Part shown: positions 41,751 through 50,697 of the stretch, in pieces
How the letters are laid out: each line of letters begins with the position of its first letter
How positions within the stretch are numbered: position 1 is the first letter of the stretch
Source of the DNA: Streptomyces sp. R33
Lineage (GTDB): Bacteria > Actinomycetota > Actinomycetes > Streptomycetales > Streptomycetaceae
Length of the DNA stretch: 64,000 bases
Assembly (NCBI RefSeq): GCF_041200175.1
Contig: NZ_CP165727.1
Location: forward strand, 3,323,501-3,387,500
Direction: 5' to 3'
Program-made: the position numbers and the translations under genes
Notes under the pieces: generated by a model
Database searches by the model: none
What the model was told of the DNA's origin: nothing
Seen by the model: the letters and a program-made list of their open reading frames with translations, nothing else

Positions 41751-43925
41751 CTACGCGCCGTCAGCTTCCGCGCCCCCAGGCTCCTGACCTGCACAGATGG
41801 CCAGGACGTCGGCCCCGTACCGGTCGAGCTTGCGGCCGCCGACTCCAGAGATCATCGAGAGCTCGCCCTCCTCGGACGGCGCGGCCTCGGCGATCGCGAC
41901 GAGCGTCCGGTCCGTGAACACGCAGTACGCGGGCAGCCCCTGCTCCTTCGCCTGCCCCGCGCGCCACTCCCGCAGCCGCTCGTAGAGGCCTTCGTCCATG
42001 TCGGACGGGCAGTCGTCGCAGCGCATCAGTTTCAGCTCGCCGGCCTCGGTCAGGGTCTTGCCGCACACCCGGCACAGCGCCGGGCCGCGGCGGCCCCGCT
42101 TGCGGAGCCCCCGCTCGGCCGTGGCGCCTGCGGCGCCCGCCCGGCCGCCCGGGGCCGCAGAGCCCGGCCGCAGCCCGTTCAGGAAGCGGCTGGGGCGTCG
42201 GGAGGCCCGGCCGCCCGGAGCCCGGGAGAGCGCCCAGGACAGCGTCAGGTGCAGCCGCGCCCGCGTGACGCCGACGTAGAGCAGCCGGCGCTCCTCCTCC
42301 ACCTGCTCCTCGGTCTTGGCGTACGTGATCGGCAGCATGCCGTCGGTCAGGCCGGCCAGGAACACCGCGTCCCACTCCAGGCCCTTCGCCGCATGCAGCG
42401 AAGCGAGGGTGACGCCCTGGACGGTCGGGGCGTGCTGGGCGGCCCGGCGCTCGTCCAGCTCGACGGTCAGGTCCGCCAGCGTGGCCCCGGGACGGCTCCG
42501 GGCGAAGTCCTCCGCGAGCCGGACCAGGGCGGCCACGGACTCCCACTGGTCGCGGACCGCGCCGGAACCGGCGGGCGGCTCGCTGGTCCAGCCGGTGGAG
42601 CTGAGCACGGCCCGCACCTGGGAGCCGAGTTCGACGACGTCGTCGAGCAGCGGGTCGTTCCCGCCGGAGCGGGCGGCGCCGCGCAGGGCGAGGATCGCCT
42701 TCTGCACCTCACCCCGCTCGAAGAAGCGCTCGGCGCCGCGCAGCTGGTACGGGACCCCGGCGTCGGCGAGCGCCTGCTCGTAGACCTCGGACTGGGCGTT
42801 GATGCGGAAGAGCACGGCGATCTCGCCGGCCGGGACGCCCGCGGCGATCAGGTCCCGGATCCGGATGGCGACGCCCTCGGCCTCGGCGGGCTCGTCGGGG
42901 TACTCGGCGTAGACCGGGTCGGGGCCGGGCTCGCGCTGGGAGACCAGCTCGAGCCGGTGTTCGGCGGCGCGGCCCTTGGCCTGGGCGAGGAGCCCGTTGG
43001 CGAGGTGGACCACCTGGGGGGTGGAACGGTAGTCCCGGACCAGCTTGACCAGGGTGGCCTGCGGGTAGCGGATGCGGAAGTTCAGCAGGTGGTCCGGGGT
43101 GGCCCCGGTGAAGGAGTAGATCGTCTGGCTGGCGTCGCCGACGACGCAGAGGCTGTCGCGCTCGCCGAGCCACAGGTCGAGCAGCCGCTGCTGGAGCGGG
43201 CTGACGTCCTGGTACTCGTCCACCACGAAGTGCTGGTACTGGGTGCGGATCTGCTCCGCGATGTCGTGCCGGTCCTGGAGGATGCCGACCGTGAGCAGCA
43301 GCACGTCCTCGAAGTCGATCATGCCGCGGTCGCGCTTGAGCTGCTCGTACGTCCCGTAGATCTGGGCGATCTCCGCCATGTCCCGGGGGGCTTCGCGGCC
43401 CGTCTTCAGGGCGGCCGCCGGATAGTCGGAGGGCACGGTCTGGGTGACCTTCGCCCACTCGATCTCGCCGGTGACATCGCGCAGCTCGCCCCGGTCGAGC
43501 CGGATGCGGCAGCGCGCGCCCGCCTCGGCGACCAGCTGGACCTTGCGCTCGACGAGCCGGGGCATCTCGCCGCCGATCGCCCTGGGCCAGAAGTAGTGGA
43601 GCTGGCGCAGGGCGGCGGAGTGGAACGTCCGCGCCTGCACCCCGCCGGCGCCGAGGGAGCGCAGGCGGCCGCGCATCTCGCCTGCGGCGCGGTTGGTGAA
43701 CGTGACGGCCAGCACGCTCGCCGGCATCAGCTGACCGGAGCGGACCCCGTAGGCGATGCGGTGGGTGATCGCCCGGGTCTTGCCCGTCCCCGCGCCCGCC
43801 AGCACGCACACCGGCCCGCGCAGGGTCGTCGCGACCTCGCGCTGCTCCGGGTCCAGGCCCAGGAGCACCGCGTCGGCCGAGTCGGCTCCGGCAGGGAAGG
43901 ATGAGAGGTGCGTTGCTGATGTCAC
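41751..43925 (-). CDS. uvrD2: ATP-dependent DNA helicase UvrD2
   Basis: 724 aa, superfamily 1A helicase. Walker A AGAGTGKTRAI, motif II VVDEYQDV, motif III GDASQTIYSFTGA and motif VI YVGVTRARLHL are intact. After the helicase core come a tetracysteine knuckle (CRVCG...CDDC) and a C-terminal HRDC domain (about 650-715), the arrangement of mycobacterial UvrD2 and not of UvrD1/PcrA. A basic linker (GLRKRGRRGPA) precedes the knuckle. GTG 43925 is chosen because the longer frame overlaps the divergent promoter of the mycoredoxin gene. Confidence 0.93.
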   Translation of the reverse strand: MTSATHLSSFPAGADSADAVLLGLDPEQREVATTLRGPVCVLAGAGTGKTRAITHRIAYGVRSGQLMPASVLAVTFTNRAAGEMRGRLRSLGAGGVQARTFHSAALRQLHYFWPRAIGGEMPRLVERKVQLVAEAGARCRIRLDRGELRDVTGEIEWAKVTQTVPSDYPAAALKTGREAPRDMAEIAQIYGTYEQLKRDRGMIDFEDVLLLTVGILQDRHDIAEQIRTQYQHFVVDEYQDVSPLQQRLLDLWLGERDSLCVVGDASQTIYSFTGATPDHLLNFRIRYPQATLVKLVRDYRSTPQVVHLANGLLAQAKGRAAEHRLELVSQREPGPDPVYAEYPDEPAEAEGVAIRIRDLIAAGVPAGEIAVLFRINAQSEVYEQALADAGVPYQLRGAERFFERGEVQKAILALRGAARSGGNDPLLDDVVELGSQVRAVLSSTGWTSEPPAGSGAVRDQWESVAALVRLAEDFARSRPGATLADLTVELDERRAAQHAPTVQGVTLASLHAAKGLEWDAVFLAGLTDGMLPITYAKTEEQVEEERRLLYVGVTRARLHLTLSWALSRAPGGRASRRPSRFLNGLRPGSAAPGGRAGAAGATAERGLRKRGRRGPALCRVCGKTLTEAGELKLMRCDDCPSDMDEGLYERLREWRAGQAKEQGLPAYCVFTDRTLVAIAEAAPSEEGELSMISGVGGRKLDRYGADVLAICAGQEPGGAEADGA

Positions 43926-44048
43926 CCCGCCATGCTGCCAGGTCTGCAGAGGCGCACGGGAAACCTGTCCACAGGGTGCGGGCATTCTTCGTACCGGCGT
44001 CCTTGACGGACGTGACGTAGTTGACGTACCAGCCGTACCGCGGGTGCG

Positions 44049-44074
44049 GGAATGGCCCCGCGGTCCCGTACGTT
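44049..44074 (+). promoter_or_regulatory. SigR-dependent promoter of the mycoredoxin gene
   Basis: GGAAT (44049-44053), an 18-bp spacer and GTT (44072-44074) exactly match the SigR consensus, 43 bp before the mycoredoxin start. Confidence 0.9.
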
Positions 44075-44116
44075 CGAGTACTCGGACCACCCAGACCCCA
44101 CAGAGGAGAGCGCAGC

Positions 44117-44377
44117 ATGCAGGACACGGGTTCCGTCACGATGTACAGCACGACCTGGTGCGGCTACTGCCGCCGGCTGAAGACCCAGCTGGACCGGGAA
44201 GGCATCGCGTACAACGAGATCAACATCGAGCTGGACCCCGAGTCCGCGGCGTTCGTCGAGAAGGCGAACGGCGGCAACCAGACGGTTCCGACCGTCCTCG
44301 TGGTGTCCCCGGCCGGCACCGAGGCCGTCATGACGAACCCGAGCCTGGCCCAGGTCAAGCAGGCCCTCGCCGTCTGA
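44117..44377 (+). CDS. mrx1: Mycoredoxin (glutaredoxin-like, mycothiol-dependent)
   Basis: 86 aa thioredoxin fold with the redox pair Cys15-Gly-Tyr-Cys18 (WCGYC) and the cis-Pro segment TVPTV. In actinobacteria these proteins reduce mixed disulfides with mycothiol. GAGGAGAG lies before ATG 44117. The upstream SigR promoter places it in the same response as sigR-rsrA earlier in the window. It is divergent from uvrD2. Confidence 0.92.
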   Translation: MQDTGSVTMYSTTWCGYCRRLKTQLDREGIAYNEINIELDPESAAFVEKANGGNQTVPTVLVVSPAGTEAVMTNPSLAQVKQALAV

Positions 44378-44429
44378 ACCGCAGCTCAGCGCGCTCTGTG
44401 AACAGAGCTGCACGAGCTGCGTGAACAGA

Positions 44430-44455
44430 AAGGCCCCCGCCGCGGCGGGGGCCTT
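44430..44455. terminator. Bidirectional hairpin between mycoredoxin and nudC genes
   Basis: AAGGCCCCCGCC-GC-GGCGGGGGCCTT forms a perfect 12-bp stem between convergent genes, followed by CTGCTGTG on the plus strand. Confidence 0.85.
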
Positions 44456-44493
44456 CTGCTGTGTGAGAAGCCTTACGTCGTCCGTCCCGCGCC

Positions 44494-45423
44494 CTACGCG
44501 AGCGGGCGCGGCAGCGGCTCTCCGTACCAGCGCTCGACCAGGCGGGCCGCGATGGAGATCCCCGACGGGGGGACCATCGCGCCCGATTCGAACGCCGCGC
44601 GCAGCTCCTCGCGGGAGAACCAGCGGGCCTCCTGGATCTCCTCGCCGTCGACCGTGATCTCGGTGGTGGTGGCGCGCGCCGTGAAGCCCAGCATCAGGCT
44701 GTACGGGAACGGCCAGGGCTGGCTGGCGACGTACTCGACCTCGCCGACCCTGACGCCCGCCTCCTCCCACACCTCGCGCACGACCGACTGCTCGATCGAC
44801 TCGCCCGGCTCCACGAACCCGGCCAGCGTCGAGAAGCGCCCCTCCGGCCAGTGCACCTGCCGGCCCAGCAGCGCACGGTCGTGCTCGTCGGTGACCAGCA
44901 TGATCACCGCCGGGTCGGTGCGCGGGTAGTGCTCGGCGCCGCAGCCCGGGCAGCGCCGGATGTGCCCGGCGGCCGCGACCACCGTGCGCTCGCCGCAGCG
45001 GGAGCAGAACCGGTGCATCCGCTGCCAGTTCTCCAGGGCCACCGCGTGCACCATCAGCCCGGCGTCGCGCGGGGACAGCAGCAGTCCGGCCTCGCGCAGG
45101 CCGGCCGCGCGGGCCGACTGGTCCATCCGGCCGGGCAGCGAGTCCTTCTGGAGTGCGAAGTACCGTACGCCGTCCTCGTCGGTGCCGAGGAAGTAGCGGT
45201 GCGTCTCGGTGACCGGGGCCTCGAAGGCCGGGGTCATCACGATCCCGGTCTCCCCGTCGGGGGTGTCGTCGATCAGGACCTGGCCGCCCGAGACCACGAA
45301 CACGCGGGTCGTCGGGTGGCTCCAGGCGGCGGCGAGCCAGGCCTCGTCGAGGCGGTGGTGCGCGGCGCGGTCGATTCCGCTGGGCGCGGTGAGCGAGATC
45401 GGCTGCTCGGTATGGGTGCTCAC
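44494..45423 (-). CDS. nudC: NAD(+)/NADH diphosphatase
   Basis: 309 aa. Nudix hydrolase that splits NAD(H) and removes NAD caps from RNA. It has the four-Cys zinc ribbon typical of NudC (CSRC and CPGC, about 140-160), the Nudix box GFVEPGESIEQSVVREVWEE and the diagnostic SQPWPFPYSLM motif just after it. GTG 45423 is preferred. It is convergent with the mycoredoxin gene and directly follows the M20 dipeptidase, after a gap with a 10-bp tandem repeat. Confidence 0.94.
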   Translation of the reverse strand: MSTHTEQPISLTAPSGIDRAAHHRLDEAWLAAAWSHPTTRVFVVSGGQVLIDDTPDGETGIVMTPAFEAPVTETHRYFLGTDEDGVRYFALQKDSLPGRMDQSARAAGLREAGLLLSPRDAGLMVHAVALENWQRMHRFCSRCGERTVVAAAGHIRRCPGCGAEHYPRTDPAVIMLVTDEHDRALLGRQVHWPEGRFSTLAGFVEPGESIEQSVVREVWEEAGVRVGEVEYVASQPWPFPYSLMLGFTARATTTEITVDGEEIQEARWFSREELRAAFESGAMVPPSGISIAARLVERWYGEPLPRPLA

Positions 45424-45482
45424 AGGTACTTCCAACTCCCCCGGTGGTGGGACAGGCAGGCTCAGTGACTCGTGACTCTTGA

Positions 45483-45522
45483 CTCGGTACGTCTCGGTAC
45501 GTCTCGGTACGTCTCGGTGCGT
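45483..45522. repeat. 10-bp tandem repeat, four copies
   Basis: CTCGGTACGT is repeated three times exactly, with a fourth copy differing at one base (CTCGGTGCGT), in the gap between the dipeptidase stop and the nudC start. No coding function; it may act as a spacer or a low-level slippage site. Confidence 0.9.
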
Positions 45523-45546
45523 GCGGTGCGGTGGCGGGTGCGTGCG

Positions 45547-46953
45547 TCAGGCGGGCTTCCCGTGGTGGGCGGCCAGGTCGCCCCACAGGTGGGCGGCCGT
45601 TTCGACGCCCTTGAGGAGCAGGTCCAGCTCGACCTTCTCGTTCGGCGAGTGCCAGCCGTCCGACGGCACGGAGATGCCGAGGAACAGGACGGGCGCGTCC
45701 AGGACGTCCTGGAGGTCCGCCGCCGGTCCGGAGCCGCCCTCGCGGGTGAAGCGGACCTTCTCGCCGAAGGCGCGGCCCATGGCCCGCACGACGGACTGCA
45801 GCGCCGGATGGTCCAGCGGCGTCAGGCACGGCCGGGTCGGGGCGCCGAAGACGATGGAGTGGCGGATCCCCTCCGGGATGCGCGCCGCGACCCAGTCCCG
45901 GACGGCCGCCTCGATCTCGTACGGGTCCTGCCCGGACACCAGGCGGAACGACAGCTTCAGGTGGGCGGAGGCGGGCACGATGGTCTTGCCGCCGGGGCCC
46001 TGGTAGCCGCCGCCGATGCCGTTGACCTCGGCGGTCGGGCGGGCCCAGACCCGCTCCAGGGTGGAGTAGCCCTTCTCGCCGGCGGCGGCGTGCGACTTGG
46101 CCGTACGCAGCCACTCGGACTCGTCGAACGGCAGCTCGGCGATCAGCGCCCGCTCCTCGTCCGTGAGCTCGGCGATGTTGTCGTAGAAGCCGGGGATCGT
46201 GACCCGCTCGTCGGCGTCGTGCAGCGCTGCCACCAGGCGGGCGGCGACGGTGGCCGGGTTGGGCACGGCCCCGCCGAAGGCGCCGGAGTGGATGTCCTGG
46301 TCGGGCCCGTGGAGGTCGATCTCGCAGTCGGCGACGCCGCGCATGCCGGTGCAGACGGTGGGAGTGGTCTCGGACCACATGCCGGTGTCGGAGACGATCA
46401 CGACGTCGGCCGCGAGGCGCTCCGCCTCGCGCTCGACCAGGGCGCGGAAGTGCGGGGAGCCCGACTCCTCCTCGCCCTCGACGATCAGCTTGAGGTGCAC
46501 GGCCGGGGCCTCGGCGCCGGTCGCGGCCAGGTGGGCCCGTACGCCGAGGGTGTGGAAGAAGACCTGGCCCTTGTCGTCGGCGGCGCCGCGCGCGTACATC
46601 CGGCCGTCGCGGATCACCGGCTCGAACGGGTCGGTGTGCCAGCCGTCGGCGACGGCGGCGGGCTGCACGTCGTGGTGCCCGTAGACGAGGACGGTCGGGG
46701 CGTCCGGGTCGGCGCTCGGCCACTCGGCGAAGACGGCGGGCGCGCCGGGGGTCGGCCAGATCTCCGTGACCGGGAAGCCGGTCTCCTTGAGCTTGGCGGC
46801 GAGCCATTCGGCGCTGCGACGTACGTCGTCCGCGTGCTCGGGCTGGGCCGAGACGGAGGGAATGCGCAGCCACTCGGCGAGGTCGTCGAGGAAGGCGCCG
46901 CGGTGGGTCTCGATGTACGTGCGGACGACGTTGTCCGCCGGGGTTTCGCTCAT
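45547..46953 (-). CDS. M20 family dipeptidase
   Basis: 468 aa, di-zinc peptidase. Metal-binding and catalytic segments: YGHHDVQPA (about 90-98), GAADDKGQ (about 122-129), EGEEESGS (about 158-165; catalytic Glu) and SDTGMW (about 187-192). Residues about 210-330 are the inserted dimerisation lid typical of the CNDP/ArgE branch. It starts 10 nt after the adnB stop and may be the last gene of that operon. The dipeptide or acyl-amino-acid substrate cannot be told from sequence. Confidence 0.92.
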   Translation of the reverse strand: MSETPADNVVRTYIETHRGAFLDDLAEWLRIPSVSAQPEHADDVRRSAEWLAAKLKETGFPVTEIWPTPGAPAVFAEWPSADPDAPTVLVYGHHDVQPAAVADGWHTDPFEPVIRDGRMYARGAADDKGQVFFHTLGVRAHLAATGAEAPAVHLKLIVEGEEESGSPHFRALVEREAERLAADVVIVSDTGMWSETTPTVCTGMRGVADCEIDLHGPDQDIHSGAFGGAVPNPATVAARLVAALHDADERVTIPGFYDNIAELTDEERALIAELPFDESEWLRTAKSHAAAGEKGYSTLERVWARPTAEVNGIGGGYQGPGGKTIVPASAHLKLSFRLVSGQDPYEIEAAVRDWVAARIPEGIRHSIVFGAPTRPCLTPLDHPALQSVVRAMGRAFGEKVRFTREGGSGPAADLQDVLDAPVLFLGISVPSDGWHSPNEKVELDLLLKGVETAAHLWGDLAAHHGKPA

Positions 46954-46962
46954 GCCCTGAGC

Positions 46963-49900
46963 CTAACTGTCGGGTTGCCGGTCACTGTCCGTGGCCGGTT
47001 CGCCTTGGAGGATCCGCTCAAGACGGGCCCGGTCGGGGAGGTTGCGGGGCCTGATCACGCGGCCGCTGCGGACGTGCAGGAAGGCGGCGGCGACCCGGTC
47101 GAGGGGCGTGCCGGTGGCTTCCGCCCAGGCCAGGCGGTAGACGGCGAGCTGGAGGGGGTCGGCCTCGGTGGTGCGGCCGGTCTTCCAGTCGACGATCTCG
47201 TACGAGCCGTCGTCGTTGCGGTACACGGCATCGATCCGGCCGCGGACGACGCGGCCGGCGAGGGTGAGCTGGACCGGGACCTCCATGCGGTGGGGGGTGC
47301 GCTCGGCGTACTCGCTGCGCTCGAAGGCGGCCTTGAGGGAGTCGAGGTCGGCCTCGTCGGCGATCTCCTGATCGGAGCCGGGCAGCTCGGTGGCGGGGTC
47401 GAGGACGTCGAGGAGCGGCAGCGGGAGCTCGTCGAACCGGGACTCGACCCAGGCGTGGAAGCGCGTGCCCTGGCGGGCCGCGGGCTGCGGGGGCTTGGGC
47501 ATGGGGCGGGCGAGGTCGCGGGCGAAGCCCTGCTCGTCCGCGGCGAGGCGCAGGAGCTGGCTGGCGGAGAGGGCGGCGGGCAGCTCGACGTCGCGCACGG
47601 CGGCGCGGGCACGCCGGAGCTCGCCCTCGAGGGCGTCGAGGTCCCGGTCCCAGGATGCGATGGCCCGGGCCTCCTCGGGCGTGAGCCGTGCGGCGCCCCG
47701 GACCCCGGGCGCGGCTGTGACGCCGGGCGGGTCCGCGGCGCACGGGTCCGCGGCGCACGGGTCCTCGGAGTCCGGCGCACCGGAGCCGGCCCCGGCGCGG
47801 GCGGGCGCCGCCGCCGCGCCGTCGCTCGGGGCGGCGGCGAAGGCCGCGTCCGCCGCCCAGAGGTCGGCGTCGTCCGGCTCGGGCAGGGCGTCGTCTCCGG
47901 CCCAGAGGTCGGCGCCCGCCTCGGCACGCGCGTGCGGGACGTGCGGGGCGGTGGCCGGGGCGGCCCAGGGGGCGTCCGCCGCCCACAGGTCGGTATCGGC
48001 AGAGGCGGGTTCGTCCGCGTACGACGGGTCCTCGCAGTGCGGCGGCCAGACGTAGGGGTCCGGTGCCGGGGCCGGATCCGGTGCCGGGGCCGCCAGGTGG
48101 GACTCGACCAGGGCCGCTGCCTCGCGGCGGAGCCTGAGGGAATCCGGGTCCAGGGGCAGCGGCCAGGACCGGTCCGGGGTGGACTCCGTGGCCAGGGACG
48201 GGTTCTCCGCGTCCGGATCCGGTTCCTGCGCCCAGGCTTCGATCTCGCCGTGGCCCGCCACGCAGTGGTCGTGGAGGGAGGAGAGGAACGGGGACGGGCC
48301 GCGGCGCTTCTTCTGCGTCGGGCCCCACCAGTGCGCCGAGGCCAGGAGGAGCGAGCGCGGGCGGGTGAACGTCACGTAGCCCAGGCGGAGTTCCTCCACC
48401 GCCTTGTGCTCCTTCAGGGCGGCCTTGAAGGACTTCAGGCCTGCCGAGGTCCACGCCGGATCGGCCGGGAGGGTGGCCGCGTCGCCGCGCAGACCGTACG
48501 GCAGGACCTTGGCGTACGAGGTCCACGGCTCCGGGGCCTTCTCCTTCGGGAACGAGCCCGCGCAGAGGTCCGGGACCACCACCACGTCCCACTCCAGCCC
48601 CTTGGACTTGTGGGCGGTGAGCACCTTCACCGTGTTCTCCCCGCCGGGCAGGGCGTGGTCCAGGCCCTTCTCGTACTGGACCGCCGTGCGCAGGAAGCCG
48701 AGGAAGGCCAGCAGGGACGCCTCGCCGTCCAGCGACGCGAAGCCGGCCGCCACGTCCAGGAAGCCGGACAGCGACTCGCGGCGCCGGGCCGCCAGCGCGT
48801 GCGGCGACGCCGACAGCTCCACGTCGAGGCCGGTCGCGGCCAGCACCCGGTGCAGTACGTCCATCAGCGGGTCGGAGAGCGAACGCCGCAGGTCGCGCAG
48901 CTCCTGGGCCAGGTGCGCGAAACGGATCCGGGCCGCGGCAGAGAACGGCAGGTCGTCCGCGGCAGAGCCGGAGCCGTCGAGGAACGTCTCCAGCGCGTCC
49001 GCCAGCGAGACGATCTCCGCCGGGTCCACGCCCTCCACCGCCGCCGCGAGGCGCTCGTCCGGGTCCACCTCGCCCGCCGTGCGGCCGATCAGCTGCCGCG
49101 CCCGGCGGCCCAGCAGCGCCAGGTCGCGGGCACCGATCCGCCAGCGCGGGCCGATGAGGAGCCGGACCAGGGAGGCGTTGGCCCCCGGGTCCTGGAGCAC
49201 CTCGCACACCGCGACCAGGTCCGCGACCTCCGGCAGGTGCAGCAGCCCGGAGAGCCCGACGACCTCCACGGGCACGTCCCGGGCCACCAGTACGGCCTGG
49301 ATCTGCGCGAAGTCCCGCGCGGACCGGCACAGCACCGCGATCTCGCGCGGCTCCGTCCCCGTACGGACCAGGTGCGCGACCGAGTCCGCGAGCCACTCCA
49401 GCTCCTCGGCGTGCGTGTTGAGCAGGGCGCAGCGGACGGTGCCGGCCTGCTCCTCCCCCGGCGCCGCGCGCAGCGCTTCGACGCCCTCGTGCATGGACCG
49501 CAGCGGGGCGGCCAGCTCGTTGGCCAGGTCGAGGAGGCGGCCGCCGCTGCGCCGGTTCTCGCTCAGCGAGAACCGGGTCGCGGGGCTGCCGTCGGCGTGC
49601 GGGAAGTGCTCGGGGAAGTCGTCCAGGTTGGCCACGGACGCTCCGCGCCAGCCGTAGATCGCCTGACAGGGGTCGCCGACGGCGGTCACGGCGTGTCCGC
49701 TGCCTGCGCCGAACAGGCCGGACAGCAGGAGGCGCTGGGCCACGGACGTGTCCTGGTACTCGTCGAGCAGGACCACCCGGAACTCCTCGCGCAGCAGCGC
49801 CCCGACCTCGGGCCGGGTGGTGGCGAGCTGCGCGGAGAGGGCTATCTGGTCGCTGAAGTCGAGCAGGTCGCGGGAGCGTTTGGCGGTGCGGTAGCGCTCG

Positions 49901-50595
49901 GTCAGCTCCAGCAGCTCGAGGCGGCCGCGCACGGCCTCGGGGACCTTGCGCAGGTCGTCGTTGGTGAGCTTGGCGCCGGCGAGGGCGTCGAGGAGCTCCG
50001 TGTCGTACGCGCGCAGCTCGGCCGGGGTGACCAGGTGCTCGGAGAGTTCGCCGTCGAGCGCGATCAGGTCGCTGACCAGGTCGGGGACGGATTTGGTGAG
50101 CGCCGGGTACGGGCCGGGCGCCTCGCGGAGCACGCGCGCGGCGAGCTGGAAGCGGTTGGCGTCGGCAAGGAGGCGGGCGCTGGGCTCCAGGCCGATGCGC
50201 AGGCCGTGGTCCTTCAGGAGCTGGCCGGCGAAGGCGTGGTACGTGGAGATGCGCGGCTCGCCGCCGGCCGCGTCGGGCCCGGCGAAGCCGGGGGGAGGGT
50301 CCGGGTCGGTGATGCCGGCCCGCGCGAGGGCCTTGCGCACGCGCTCGGCGAGCTCGCCGGCGGCCTTGTTGGTGAAGGTCAGGCCGAGGACCTGCTCGGG
50401 CGCGACCGCTCCGGTGCCGACCAGCCAGACCACGCGGGCGGCCATGACCGTGGTCTTGCCGGAGCCGGCGCCGGCCACGATGACCTGCGGGGCGGCCGGG
50501 GCGGTGATGCAGGCCAGCTGCTCGGGCGTGAAGGGGATGCCGAGGAGCTCCTTGAGCTGTTCGGGGTCGGTGAGGACGGACGGACGCGCGGACAC
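46963..50595 (-). CDS. adnB: AdnB-like helicase-nuclease subunit
   Basis: 1,210 aa. N-terminal UvrD-type motor with VAGAGSGKTT (Walker A), LLDEYQDTS (Walker B) and YVTFTRPRSLLLAS (motif VI); C-terminal RecB-type nuclease with the YEIVDWKTGR active site (Asp and Lys). No iron-sulfur cysteines are seen, which fits AdnB rather than AdnA. Between them (about 805-945) lies a long Ala/Pro/Asp-rich stretch with three DLWAxD repeats. AdnAB resects DNA ends in actinobacteria and replaces RecBCD. GTG 50595 is 102 nt after adnA. Confidence 0.9.
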   Translation of the reverse strand: MSARPSVLTDPEQLKELLGIPFTPEQLACITAPAAPQVIVAGAGSGKTTVMAARVVWLVGTGAVAPEQVLGLTFTNKAAGELAERVRKALARAGITDPDPPPGFAGPDAAGGEPRISTYHAFAGQLLKDHGLRIGLEPSARLLADANRFQLAARVLREAPGPYPALTKSVPDLVSDLIALDGELSEHLVTPAELRAYDTELLDALAGAKLTNDDLRKVPEAVRGRLELLELTERYRTAKRSRDLLDFSDQIALSAQLATTRPEVGALLREEFRVVLLDEYQDTSVAQRLLLSGLFGAGSGHAVTAVGDPCQAIYGWRGASVANLDDFPEHFPHADGSPATRFSLSENRRSGGRLLDLANELAAPLRSMHEGVEALRAAPGEEQAGTVRCALLNTHAEELEWLADSVAHLVRTGTEPREIAVLCRSARDFAQIQAVLVARDVPVEVVGLSGLLHLPEVADLVAVCEVLQDPGANASLVRLLIGPRWRIGARDLALLGRRARQLIGRTAGEVDPDERLAAAVEGVDPAEIVSLADALETFLDGSGSAADDLPFSAAARIRFAHLAQELRDLRRSLSDPLMDVLHRVLAATGLDVELSASPHALAARRRESLSGFLDVAAGFASLDGEASLLAFLGFLRTAVQYEKGLDHALPGGENTVKVLTAHKSKGLEWDVVVVPDLCAGSFPKEKAPEPWTSYAKVLPYGLRGDAATLPADPAWTSAGLKSFKAALKEHKAVEELRLGYVTFTRPRSLLLASAHWWGPTQKKRRGPSPFLSSLHDHCVAGHGEIEAWAQEPDPDAENPSLATESTPDRSWPLPLDPDSLRLRREAAALVESHLAAPAPDPAPAPDPYVWPPHCEDPSYADEPASADTDLWAADAPWAAPATAPHVPHARAEAGADLWAGDDALPEPDDADLWAADAAFAAAPSDGAAAAPARAGAGSGAPDSEDPCAADPCAADPPGVTAAPGVRGAARLTPEEARAIASWDRDLDALEGELRRARAAVRDVELPAALSASQLLRLAADEQGFARDLARPMPKPPQPAARQGTRFHAWVESRFDELPLPLLDVLDPATELPGSDQEIADEADLDSLKAAFERSEYAERTPHRMEVPVQLTLAGRVVRGRIDAVYRNDDGSYEIVDWKTGRTTEADPLQLAVYRLAWAEATGTPLDRVAAAFLHVRSGRVIRPRNLPDRARLERILQGEPATDSDRQPDS

Positions 50596-50697
50596 GTGAA
50601 GAGGCTAGCCGGACCCACGGACACTCCCGTCCGCCGTCTCACCGGCCGGTCGGCCACCGGCCAGCCGCCGGTTGCCCCGAGGCTGCGGCCGTGTGAC

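Noticed and set aside
43950..43980. AGAAT-N19-GTT on the minus strand before uvrD2
   Set aside because: Two departures from the SigR consensus (first base and spacer). Possibly weak, but not supported by sequence alone.
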